This document shows, in pieces, positions 1 through 10,387 of a DNA stretch of 51,091 bases (the first letter of the stretch is position 1; every line of letters starts with the position of its first letter). The notes beneath the pieces are model-generated. The model worked only from the letters and a program-made list of their open reading frames with translations. It did not search any database and had not been told where the DNA came from. This DNA is from Porogramme epimiltina (taxonomy: Eukaryota; Basidiomycota; Agaricomycetes; Polyporales; Polyporaceae): contig FTLJ01000193.1 of assembly GCA_900155495.1 (NCBI GenBank), positions 1 through 51,091 of the forward strand. The letters are read 5' to 3'. Position numbers and translations under genes: made by a program.

Positions 1-2081
1 AGGTGGCGCCCGGTCGGCGCTACCTTACATGACCCTGCTCCCGCGCTTTTGCTGATGTAGTACAATCACATTCGTGTGCATTTCATATCCAGTATTCCGA
101 CACTGGCGGCAGGCGGCGACCGCCCTCTGAGGGATCTTTTAGAGCACCCGGTAGCACACTCTCGGTGCATTTCTAATGTGTACGAGAAATCCACAAGCTT
201 CTTCAGGCATAACAAGGAATTTTAAGTGATTCTGGGTCTAAGACGGCGAGCATACGAGCGGCCGGTCTCGGGAATACTGCCGGGGCTGGATGACGTGTAA
301 GTCTTTTCAGAGCAAGCTCATATCAAGTAGGTCCACTTGAACTCATTCACAACCCTTAGAGCCACACGCACTTCGAGGAGAGGCTCCGAAGAAATAAAGC
401 GGGCGACGCGACGTATGATTTCAAGAAGTGTGACTGTCAGCCAGCAGGTGCTGGCGTGCTGGTAGATATTAATATGCTATTGCGTCCTTAGATGCAGCTT
501 ATACGGCACACATGCATGCCCTACACAACGTTTATATACTTTGTGGTCCATGGAACCGGTTCTGGCTGCCCAGGAAGGCCTTGAACGCGACATTCAGTTT
601 TCTATTTTTCGGATTTTTTGTGCGCGACGCGCGACTTGCAAAAAGCGCCCGGACACGAATTTCGCAAACAGCTGTAAAATCGGGCTCCTACCGTCATTGC
701 TCTCAACAACGCCGCGTCCCCGACGATGCCATGTACATTGACAACTTGATGCAAAGAACGATCGGCGTTGTGCCGAACGATTCTCAGCATGCTCACTTCG
801 CCGTCGTGAGAGATTGGCATCCAAGACGCTCACTTAGACCCTATGATCTGTAAGTGGTCCCGTAAGTCTTGATGAATCCGGTGCAACCTTCTGAGCTGGA
901 GCCCGATATATTCTCTAGGTACGTGAACATTGGAGCATGGAATGTTGGGAACGAGACAAGTCCATACCGTCTTGGACTCACGCCTACTCGGAGTCTTTGT
1001 GGATATGACCAGAGGTTCGCGACCCTCCTCGGCGGTGCTAGTACGCCCTTCGTTTCCACTAAACACTAGGCTAAGGGTGAGCAGTTGTTGGCCCACATGG
1101 CTATGATAAGTTTGCGACAGGGGTTATGTGCTATCTCAGAGCCGCCGTCCGCCGCAGGTCTTCCGGAGTGTAGCATGCGGGCAAGTCCTTCTGTCGGATG
1201 AATGTTTTGACGATTGGCGGCTCCGAGCCAGCACGACCGGAATTGTGGCTCGTCTCTCAGGCGAGATGATGTCCGGCATTCTTCAATGCTTCGCTGAGCA
1301 CAAGTCGTAGGAACATCTATGGCTGTGGGGAAGCGAAGCGTTATCGCATACCGGCATTTGGGCATGCGCTCTGGCTGAGACACCCACATCCCTGATGAAA
1401 ACTATATTGACACTGAACTCGCCCAGAGCCTTTTCAACACGGAAGTGAGGGTTTTAATCAAAGTCCGGCCATCTTCGAAGACCTATTAGGCTTACAATGT
1501 GTTATCCATTTACTACGCTGGTCATTGATGCTAGTATTTGATCAAGAATCGCCACATGGATCGACATCAAAGACCGAAGGTGCTTCCTTTTGTTAGGCCA
1601 AACGCGTATGCTTTATTGGCTTCGATACATGTTAGAAGGCGGACCCTCATCGTTAGTAGGTGCTCCATTCGTATTCGACACAGGCCTCCCGAAGACCGAT
1701 TCTATTGGTTCTCCGGCTCCACCTCTCACGCGATCTTCCGTTGTTTTCTCCGGACGCGTTCACCGGTAAGTATGTTTCCTGGGCTAGAAGTCGACCGTCT
1801 CTGATACAGATCATCCTGTGGGCCAAGATTGCTTTCGCAACCCACACAATGCCCTTGCCAAGAGGCAATTGTTTACTCAGCCGTCGAGTCTGGCGCCATT
1901 ATGTTTTTCCGCCATACGAGGTGGATGATGCCTACTGACACACGCGATGTGGAGAAGGCTGCGGACACCTTTCGGCTGTCTCCGAACACCCTTCCCGCAG
2001 CCATGGGCTTTTATGGCATTGACAAACCTTGTCGAGATACGCGTGCGGCTAAAAACGGCTGTGCACAGATTTGTGAGGGAG
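1..2081. other. Intergenic stretch, no gene recognised
   Basis: Open frames here are short, overlap in several frames and show no family motif. I could not join them through plausible splice sites into a protein I recognise. The far right end contains the presumed promoter of the terpene cyclase. The remainder may be decayed sequence or the flank of a gene outside the window. Confidence 0.5.
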
Positions 2082-2090
2082 TATAAAATA
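2082..2090 (+). promoter_or_regulatory. TATA box of the TRI5-like cyclase
   Basis: The sequence tataaaata lies about 94 bp upstream of the ATG at 2184. That distance fits a TATA element with a leader of roughly 60-70 nt. No other strong TATA match lies closer to this start. Confidence 0.55.
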
Positions 2091-2183
2091 CAGAGGATAG
2101 CGAGTAGGGCTAGAGTCAGGACATCTGCCTTCTCAGGTTACCGTGGAAATCATCCTTCGACGCTGGTCTCCCCCAGAAACACG

Positions 2184-3429
2184 ATGACTACTCCGACAAC
2201 CTCGACATATAGTCCTTCCATCTCTGACGTGCGTCTACCCTTGCCTAGAGGTATAGTAATGATGCTAATCATTGTGCAGAGGAGTGTCATCAATCCGATG
2301 GACTCTATCAAAGGCTTAACTGTAGACTTTATAACACTCAGCGGATGGAAGCCCCGCCAAACACCAGAGGACAGCATACTCCGCGCCGACATCCTGCGCG
2401 AAATCATGTCCTGGAACGCCCACGATGATCCCAAGGCCGCCGAAGTGCTCGCCGATTCGAGCTGCTCCACCACCGAGAGGGCCTACGGCGCCACGAGCCC
2501 CGCGCACCGTCGCTTCAACGCTCTCTACAACGCGTGCGTCATCTACGTCGACGACGCGGGTACCCCCGAGATGGCCGACGCTGTCCGTCGGTTCGGCGGC
2601 CGCCTCGCGCGCGGCGAGGCGCAGGGACTTCCCGTCCTCAACACCCTAGCGGGACTTCTCGGAGAAGCCACCGCGCTATTCACAGACACTGGCGCGGATG
2701 CGATCGTCTCGTGCACCATCGAAGCGATGTCGGCTATGGCCCTCGAGTACGCAGTACGGGATATGGAGGTGATCCCCAAGGCGACACGCTGGCCCGAATA
2801 CCTTCGCTTGCGGACTGGTATCTGCGCGGCGTACGCTCACTTCATGTTTATGAGAGGCTGGCGCGAGACTCCCGAGTCGTACGTCCAGCTACTGCCGTGA
2901 GTCCCTTCATAGTTTTGATTTCCATGTAATGCCGCTGATGGACGGTCTAGATACTTGGAACATTGGATTTGGGGTGTGAAGTACGTGTTGCTGCTATGTA
3001 ACGGCGAAATACTGACATTCAAACGCTCTCGTTCGGCCTCCTCCTTTTAGTGACATGTGCGTTTCCTGCCCCATTACTCCTTAACCGCATTACTCATTAT
3101 GACCTAATTGATTAGCTTGTCCTTCTACAAAGAGGAGGTCGCAGGAGAGAAGACGAACTATGTCCACGCCCGTGCTGCTGCGGAACTTCTGCCACCGATT
3201 ACAATCTTGCACAAGCTCGTGGATGAGACTTTAGAGAGCGGGTGCCGCCTCGATTCCTTCACCGCCGGAGACCAGGAGCTACAGGCTATTTGGGAGGAAT
3301 TTAAACAGGTATACCCGTCCCCTAGTTGTGATGGTTTGCACTTACTGATATGGCTCTGAGTAGGGCTATCTGGAATTCCATATCCGGACGAAGCGCTACC
3401 GTCTCATGGAGCTTGGGGTCTCGGTTTAG
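2184..3429 (+). CDS. TRI5-like sesquiterpene synthase
   Basis: Six exons join in frame: 2184-2228, 2280-2896, 2951-2980, 3051-3056, 3116-3308 and 3364-3429, giving 318 aa. The family is the trichodiene-synthase (TRI5) type of class I terpene cyclase, which ionises farnesyl diphosphate and cyclises it, probably in the cytosol. The C-terminal metal-binding NSE motif is intact: N231-D232, S235 and E239 in NDILSFYKE. The WPEYLRLRTG stretch also fits the family. The Asp-rich motif is YVDDAGTPE with D106-D107, so the usual acidic residue at the fifth position is Thr. Exon 4 is only 6 nt and supplies Asp232 plus two thirds of the next codon. No P450 or transporter lies beside it; a dienelactone hydrolase follows 760 bp downstream. 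The product cannot be told from sequence. Family assignment is confident; activity is less certain because of the altered Asp motif. Confidence 0.87.
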
Positions 3430-4192
3430 GAACGAAGATGGTAGGGTGGTGTTTGAGAAGCCAACTAAATCCGACGTCGTGGAACGCTCTTTTTTCGCGT
3501 TGAGGCTCGATGAAGCAATCGTGTTGTATCTATTTACTGGAGAAGAATAAGAGTCTGTCAATCAGTAGATTGCGAACAAGGTCATTACGCCGTTAAGGCT
3601 AGGACGCAAGTCAATTGAGGGTGTCGGCAATGGCCTACTATGGCTCAGGAAGCTCACATTGGTTCTGTGCCAGCCTCGATAACCACATTCCTCGGCGTTC
3701 TCTTAGGATTCTTGATATATATCCCCACATGGGGAATTGTTTCGGCTGTGCCTTTGGCTTGGGAGGGACAGTGCAATAGGGAAGTAAAATTACGAGTGGA
3801 CCGGAAGCGGTGTGGATTGTCATCTGGGGAACGTAGACGCCCGTTCTGGGCACCTTGTCCGTCCGCAGTCGGAGACAGCCTTTCCCTCCCCTATCCCCCG
3901 CCTTACTCATGAACTCCATATAGATGCAGCTCAAGTATCGTATCCGGGTCGCCCCACACCATTCCTTCTGCCGAAGGCCGCGCGTTGCCGGCAAATGCAC
4001 TAGCATAGTTGTGAGGGCCCCCTTGGCCTTTTGGTTACCTTCAACCCGTAAACACGGGCCACGAACACATCCCAAGAGCTCATAAGCAAGGTCCAGCACG
4101 CCAATCGCTCGTTCGACATCGCCCACGCTCATCTTCTCCACCCGTCCTCCCCCAACTCGACCCAAAGGCTCCTCGCACGCACGCTCGCAACC
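3430..4192. other. Intergenic between cyclase and hydrolase
   Basis: This holds the 3' end of the cyclase and the promoter of the hydrolase. Short overlapping frames show no conserved motif and no convincing splice joins. I see no additional gene. Confidence 0.5.
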
Positions 4193-5079
4193 ATGTCCTG
4201 CCCCGACTGCGTTAAAGGCTACGTACACACTGGCACGCCTACGGGCACTGAGATCAAGGTCGGCGGTGTAGACGCGTACGCGGTGGGCCCCGAGGACGCA
4301 GCGCGGGTTATCATCATCGGCGCGGACATCTTTGGGTGGAAGTTCGTGAACACGCGCCTGCTCGCGGACGAGTACGCCGCGCGGGGGTTCCGCGTCATCG
4401 TGCCCGACCTGTTCAACGGTGCGTATGCCGCGCGCGCTCTGTCATCGCCCCTTCGTTCTGACATTAGACCTCGGTTCGCGCACGTTATGCAGGCACGGAG
4501 CTCCCCCAGTGGTCCCTTGTCGCGCACGACCCCATGAACACCACGCCGACCCTCTTCCAGCGGTTCGTCGCCGCCCCCGCGTCCTACTTCGCCCTCGTCC
4601 CCTTCGTCCTCCGCAATCTGCCCCGTCAAATCTCCACCATCACCACCATCACCGCCGCGGTCCGCGCCTGGCCTGTGAGCCCCAAAGTCGGCTTTGTCGG
4701 CTTCTGCTGGGGCGGCCGCTTCGCGATCTCCCTCAACCACCTTTTTGATGCCTCTGCCGCGTGCCACCCGTCGCTCGTCCGGTTCCCAGGCGAACTCAGT
4801 GGCATCACCGGGCCGTTCTCCCTCGCGGTGGCCGCGACCGACGCGGACTATAATGCAGCGCGCGCCAAGGGGACCGAAAGGATCCTGGGCGAAAAGGGCC
4901 TCGAACATGTCGAAGTGCGAGTGTACGAGGGGGTCAACCACGGTTGGACGACTCGCGCGGACTTGAACGACGAGGTACAGAAGAAGGCGCGGGATGACGC
5001 GGTGGAGCAGGTAGTGGGGTGGTTTGAAAAGCATTTGATCCCAACGACCAGCGGTGGGGAGGCTGCGCCTGCACACTGA
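4193..5079 (+). CDS. Dienelactone hydrolase family protein
   Basis: Two exons, 4193-4418 and 4493-5079, give 270 aa, the normal length for fungal dienelactone hydrolases of the AIM2 type. The N-terminus MSCPDCVKGYVH is characteristic of that group. The fold is an alpha/beta hydrolase with a Cys-His-Asp triad: nucleophile Cys147 in GFCWGGR, Asp192 in AATDADY and His225 in VNHGWTTR. Family members hydrolyse lactones or esters; the natural substrate of the fungal AIM2-like enzymes is not established. The protein has no signal peptide, so it is probably cytosolic. It converges with the mitochondrial protein gene, with 164 bp between the stops. The intron, 4419-4492, has a GTGCGT donor and a GCAG acceptor. 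Confidence 0.93.
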
Positions 5080-5243
5080 CCTGGATTATTTTCTGTGTCT
5101 CGAGAGCCATGCACAAAATGTAGCGTGCACTCCATTGACATGCAAATGGAGCGTCCCAGTAGCGTGCATCTATATGTTGACTAACATTAAGATACATGCA
5201 GCATGGTCAAAGGAGGGGGGTGGAGTGTCCGTGGGCACATAGC

Positions 5244-6300
5244 TTATTTTTCCGCCTCCTTGGGAGTCTCCTCGGACTGCATGGTTCCCCGCAGGTCAGC
5301 TTTGCGAGTAGTGCTAAGAAAAATTTGAACGCACCGCAGCACCGGCATCCTTGGTCTCACCCTCGCTGCTCGTGGGCTCGGGGCTATCCGATTTTTGTTC
5401 GGAGGGCTTCTCCTCAGCCGGCGCGGAGGCGCTCTCCTCCGCCGCCTGCGCGTCCGTCGGAAGGTTGGACTTCTGTAAATCCGAGGTCGCGAACACGTCA
5501 AAACAAAGCGTACATCAAGTACAAACAGGACGTACAAACGCAGCGCTCATAGAGGCGTCAATCTCCTCCGCGGACGCGGTCGTGCCCTCAGAGTCGGTCA
5601 TCGCAGGCGCACCGTGTACCTTGCCGTCCTCGGATGCGGGTTCCGAGCCCTGGGAAGGAACGTGTCAGCGGGGTTTCCAGGAAGGCGGAATGCCGCGGAA
5701 CGTACCGCCTCCTCCGCGGCCTGAGCATCCTTCGGCGAGTCTGACGCCTAGAAAATGACGTTTAGTCATACGCAGAGGGGAAATTTGAAAACAGTAGTTC
5801 TGAGGCACGTACCACTGCCTGCGCGGTAGAGCTCTCAACCTCAGCGGGTGACGGGGCTTCCTCTGCCTTGGGTTCAGGCTCCTGCGGCGTCGAGGGCTCG
5901 GGGATGTGGCTGATGTGCGTTTTCGCATGAGAGTGCTCAGAGGCGTGAGTCGCTTTTTGCTTGGACGAGCCAGTGAGGAGGTATGCGATCTATGCAGGCC
6001 GCGGCGGTCAGCGCCGTCTAGCACCGCGCGAGCACTCCGGACGCGGCACGTACCACAGGGCCGAACACAAGAGCAGAGCCGATCTGGGCGGCGCGCGAGG
6101 CTGTTAGAGAGGTCGCAGACGAGCTTGAGTAGATGACGTACCATCCAGGGCGTGTCGCTGCTCGCCTTAGCAGCATGCCCCGCGCCAGTGCTGGCAAACC
6201 GTCGGCTGGCGTGACCAGAGGTGCGTGCAGAGACGCGGGCTGCGGGGCGGATGGAGCGGGTGAGGACGCGCTGGGCGAGGCGAGAGGACATCATCGTCAA
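5244..6300 (-). CDS. Mitochondrial single-pass membrane protein, acidic tail
   Basis: Seven exons join in frame: 6142-6300, 6054-6083, 5813-5989, 5706-5747, 5536-5649, 5335-5472 and 5244-5276, giving 230 aa. The first 50 residues are rich in Arg, Ser and Ala without acids, typical of a mitochondrial presequence. They are followed by DTPWM and one hydrophobic segment, IGSALVFGPVIAYLLTG. The remainder is His-containing and then strongly acidic and Ala/Pro/Ser-rich, and probably disordered. I do not recognise a named family; the presequence plus one membrane segment suggests an inner-membrane protein. All six introns are phase 0 and every internal exon is a multiple of three. The start could be either of the Mets at codons 1, 3 and 4. 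Gene model confidence is high; function is unknown. Confidence 0.8.
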
Positions 6301-6535
6301 GCAGTGAAGAAGACGGTGAGAGGTGTGCAGTAAGACCGGGCTCTACGAGGAGGTGAAGAAAGGTGGGAAAGAGTAGGAGGAGCGGGAGGAGGCGGGAGCT
6401 CTGCTGGCCAGGGGGCGCTCAGCGCCTCGGACGGACGCGGACGGCATCAGTCAATGACGTTATGCCCGAATATTAATTCTCTCACCGGCTGTGCTTCAAT
6501 CAGATGTTGTAGCATACCAAAATGTCAACTACCGT

Positions 6536-6628
6536 GCCCGCGTAGCTCAATCGGATAGAGCGTGAGACTTTTACGAAGTATCCCAGTTTGGGATCTCAAG
6601 GCTGCGGGTTCGACCCCCGCCGTGGGCT
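6536..6628 (+). tRNA. tRNA-Lys(UUU) with intron
   Basis: A full cloverleaf can be drawn. The acceptor arms are 6536-6542 and 6621-6627, the D stem is GCTC/GAGC, the anticodon stem is TGAGA/TCTCA (6563-6567 and 6594-6598) and the T stem is GCGGG/CCCGC around TTCGACC. The anticodon TTT is at 6570-6572. A 19-nt intron, 6574-6592, sits directly after position 37, the usual site in nuclear tRNAs. The body matches the eukaryotic tRNA-Lys pattern. The discriminator base is T in this reading. Confidence 0.93.
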
Positions 6629-7003
6629 TGTTCCAGGGAAGAGGACAGGTTTTCACTTCTATTTTTGAATGTTTTTACAACAGCGTGTATCACGCGAATA
6701 TACCGCCCGAGTTACGGGGCATGTTTGGAGAGTGAATACGGTATACGACGAAGTAGCTCTACACTCCGATTCATAGTACCTGGAACCTGCTCTACTCGAG
6801 TTGTAAATCCATTGTTAGGAACACGTAGGCTAGCCGCAAATTAGACGTCCTACTCTCATTACCGGAAAGTTGTTGTAGTCGCGAGCTGGACGGGTATGAG
6901 TGCGAGCCTCGGCCATCTCTACTCGTCACAACAATCTTTTCATATAAGCACCACGGCTAGTTACAACGACAACCACAAGTCGCAAACAAGACGCGTCGAT
7001 CCA
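6629..7003. other. Intergenic, tRNA to hydrolase 3' end
   Basis: About 375 bp between the tRNA and the stop of the minus-strand hydrolase. A short T-rich run after the tRNA (atttttgaatgttttt, from about 6661) could serve as a Pol III terminator. Nothing else was seen. Confidence 0.4.
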
Positions 7004-9218
7004 TTAATTGCTAACCTTCGTGTTGTTCTGGGGACCGAAGAAAGTGTCCTCAATCGGGCACACAGTTCCCGGGGAAGGAAGTGTACCGTTCGCGAAGTAG
7101 GCGAGGGTCACGTTCCTCATGCATGGAGAGGTCCGGCCGATGGCCAGGTGCTGGATTGACGGAAGGGGCCCAGTCAGCATTCGCATAGGGGACGAAAGTG
7201 CGAAAATACTTACTCCAGGAGCGTCCACCACGAGAAGCGCAGAAGATGAGTTACCCAACCGTTCGTGCACGCGCTGCCCATTGAGAAGAGGCGTCACAGG
7301 GTCCGCCTGTGTGAGGAACCGAAAGTGTCATTTACAGTCCATGCCGCTCGTCTAGCAGACCACCCACCGTGTTGCTGATGATCAAAATGGGATTCTTCGT
7401 CGTGGTGTTGAACGGGCCAAGGAAAGGTTGTGGCACCTTGTACGGCCAGAACTGACATCCCTGGAAGCCCCAAGGTCCCCCGATAAGCTGTGGGAAGGCA
7501 AAGCGCGTCGTATTCGCGGTAACCGCCAATGTCACGTCAACGACAACCTCTGGGTCAAGCGGGCCGTAGCCCTTGTTGTCGTTGCAGACTACAGCAGTCC
7601 TAGAGAGGTCGGCCACCTCGGGTACGGAGATTTGATCCAGTATTGGCCCTGCGTCACCCGACATGGCTGCAACGATCAGCGGGGCGGATCGATCCCAGAA
7701 AATGGGCTCAGCGATGAGTCGGTAGAGGAAATCTATGCCACAGAGTCAGGGGAGTAAATTGTTAGGGGAGAACTTTATACGTACGACGCATCCGACCGAA
7801 TGTAAGAATGTTCGGGTTCGTTGAGTTTGGAGCTGCGAGCGGTTTGTCGTACAGGCTCTGAACGAAGTCTTCCACGCGGCGGAGAATGTTGTCCACCGAA
7901 TCGTTCTTGTCCTCCATGAGAGGGCAATTATCCGGCCCGGCCTATGGTTCATGTCAGGGAAATTACCGGCAAGAGTTTCGAAGCCATGGATGCTACTAAG
8001 ACATACCCTCACACAGAACTCAAATAACTCCCGGTATGTCTTCTCCGTGTCAACTAACCACTTGGAGTTCCACTGATAGGCCGGTTCCTCTGTGACGTTT
8101 ACGGGTGAACAAAATGAGAGCATACGCCACAAATGCAACCACTCACGAGTCCAGTCCGTCGCGTCCACCACCCCGTCGATGATCAGGCGTCCGACTTTCT
8201 CCGGATACCTATTTACTGCCTGTCAGTAGAAGCGGGTAATATGCAACTTATTCAGCGTACATTCCGAAAATGAACTGCCCGATGACTGTACTGTACGAGA
8301 CGCCATAGTAATTGCTGCCAGACCTGTCAGCGGCCCGCCCAGGAACTACCAGGACGAGGAGACAAACATTAGAGCGTCTTCTCCGTCCAGGATGGTGTTC
8401 ATCAGGTTGATGTCGCGCACAACGTCCGCCGTGCCCATGTACCGCGGGAAGTCTCCGGCGTTCTTCATACAAAGTTCCATCGAGGTTTCGTAAAGTGCAT
8501 CGATCTCGCGCTGTGTCCGAACGAGTTGTTCCTTGTTTGCCAGGTCGGTAAGGTTCGGGCCAATATCATAGCCCCTGTATAGCCTGGTGTTCTCAGCGAA
8601 GGCAGCCGCATTCTCCGCGGTGCCCATACAGGTGATGATAGGCCTTCCGTCGCATATAAGTCAATCATACCATCCATGAAATGCTACGATGTGCGACAGG
8701 ACGATACGTACCAGCTTGCGCCGATCCCGCGGGTGTCCAGTGCAATCAAATCGTAATCGTTCCCGAGCTATGCGTTATGAGTGTGAGGACACAGGGACGT
8801 TTCGTAGAACTTGAAACTTACTAAATTGCGGTAAATAGAGGCCAAGTCCGTCACGAGAGTCCTCCCGAGGAGGCCTGGTCCGCCTTGGGCAAGCCATACA
8901 ACGCCCTTCCTGACCCCTGGAGCCTTATGCCTCGCGAGCGCAATGTGGGCTACACCCGCACTCGGGTTCGAATAATCAAGCGGGACACTATAACGCGTTA
9001 GCTGTTTATTTGGAGTGGTGACATGTGACGTACGTCGCATTGCCGCAATCAGTCCCAGGAAGCGCTACCGGTACGGTGCAGTTACTCCAGACGATTGTTC
9101 CCATGAAGGAACCGTTGGCCAACGTGGCTGCAGATGCTAGACTGTTCATCTTGATGTCATTTGCAATGGTGGAGGGAGGCCAGAAAAAGGCCGCGAAACC
9201 GAGGACCGCCGAAAACAT
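7004..9218 (-). CDS. TAP-like alpha/beta hydrolase, probably secreted
   Basis: Eleven exons join in frame: 9034-9218, 8822-8987, 8712-8767, 8368-8643, 8261-8323, 8147-8208, 8007-8089, 7785-7941, 7368-7732, 7214-7306 and 7004-7150, giving 550 aa. It belongs to the alpha/beta hydrolases with a TAP-like C-terminal domain, related to tripeptidyl/prolyl aminopeptidases. Landmarks in order are VPLDYSNPS, the oxyanion-region QGGPG, DTRGIGASW, nucleophile Ser237 in GVSYS (the usual form is G-x-S-Y-G), Asp473 in ADPVTP and His503 in APGHLAIG. The first ~20 residues (MFSAVLGFAAFFWPP) are hydrophobic, fitting a signal peptide or anchor, and several NxT/NxS sequons support secretion. An extra 5' exon cannot be excluded. 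Exact specificity, peptidase versus esterase, cannot be told. Confidence 0.87.
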
Positions 9219-10387
9219 GTGGGATAGAGAGGTAAAGAAGCGAGGATACGATATCGAGAGTCTAAGGAGAAGAGCTTTTACTTATACCATTCGCAAAATC
9301 GGAGCGGTGCAAAGCTGGCCGATGTACACGGCGTAGATGCGACTTCCACGGGCCCCTGTGAGACATCGGTTACGTGAGCATACGGCAATCGTACAGTGCT
9401 CATTTCGGCTCAGACACCAAGGTCGGGCTGGTGTCCGCGACAGTCGCGAATTCACAAGCACTCCTGGCAATTTGAAGAGGCAGGCGCAATGTCTGCCCTT
9501 GTTCCAAATTAGTAAACCTCAGTCTCATGAAACACAAGAGAGGCATCTTTTCCCGTACTAACAGCCTGTGGTGTACGAAAACAACGGAGCGAGGTGTTGC
9601 GAGAATTTGCCGTTGCACACGACCATGGTCGTGGAATGATGTGAAGCGGCAATCCAGACGTCGCCCGCTTCGAAAGCGATATCGTCACTAGAAATTCGTG
9701 AACTCTCCCATAGACACCCGCAGAAAATGTTACTCAGACCATGGATATCGCAGCAGCAGTGGTGGTGGTATAAGAGGTGAGAAGGCGCTTATTCTCAACA
9801 TCACTATTTGTACTGCATGTTCTTTTAGCTGAGCTGACTGGCATCGCATACCTCAACTTCTTTCTGGCACACCCTACATTCGGTCTTTAAAGCACTCCTT
9901 CATGAGCGCTGAGCACTTGGACATGGCTAGTGTCCATATGGGCTTGGTCGCAGACCGCGAAATAGATCGTATTCGGAACGTCAACTACGTGAGCATAAGC
10001 ATGATAGCGTGGGACGATAAGCAAGCGATGAGGACGCGGGACTGCGTGGTCATGAGGGGTCCGTGAGGGGGTCGTGCAAGGGTGCGGGGTGCGGGGCGTC
10101 GATAGATACTGGAATAACGCGAAAGCAGCACTGATGAGACTTAGATAGCAACGACGGAAATGCAGGGGGAGGAAGCGTGAGTGGGAGTATGATGACGAAT
10201 TAATGACGAAGGGTTATGAGAGGAGGATATGCAGAGGTATACAGATGAAGCGAATGGATAAGTTGTATGAACACGTGGAGCGAATGCCACATATTGCACG
10301 GAACAACGAGGCGGGAGAACCAGCAGGTCCGAAGAAAGTATCCAGTTAAGAGATGAGAAAAGAGGAAGGGATGAAACAGGTCCATAA
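9219..10387. other. Intergenic, no gene recognised
   Basis: The stretch runs from the 5' end of the TAP-like hydrolase to the 3' end of the kinase. A possible TATA-like element on the minus strand (tataag, about 9281-9286) sits some 65 bp upstream of the hydrolase ATG. The short frames show no family resemblance. Confidence 0.45.

Noticed and set aside
4219..5076. Minus-strand frame of 285 codons over the hydrolase
   Set aside because: It is antisense to the dienelactone hydrolase, whose catalytic triad is plain on the plus strand, and shows no family features.
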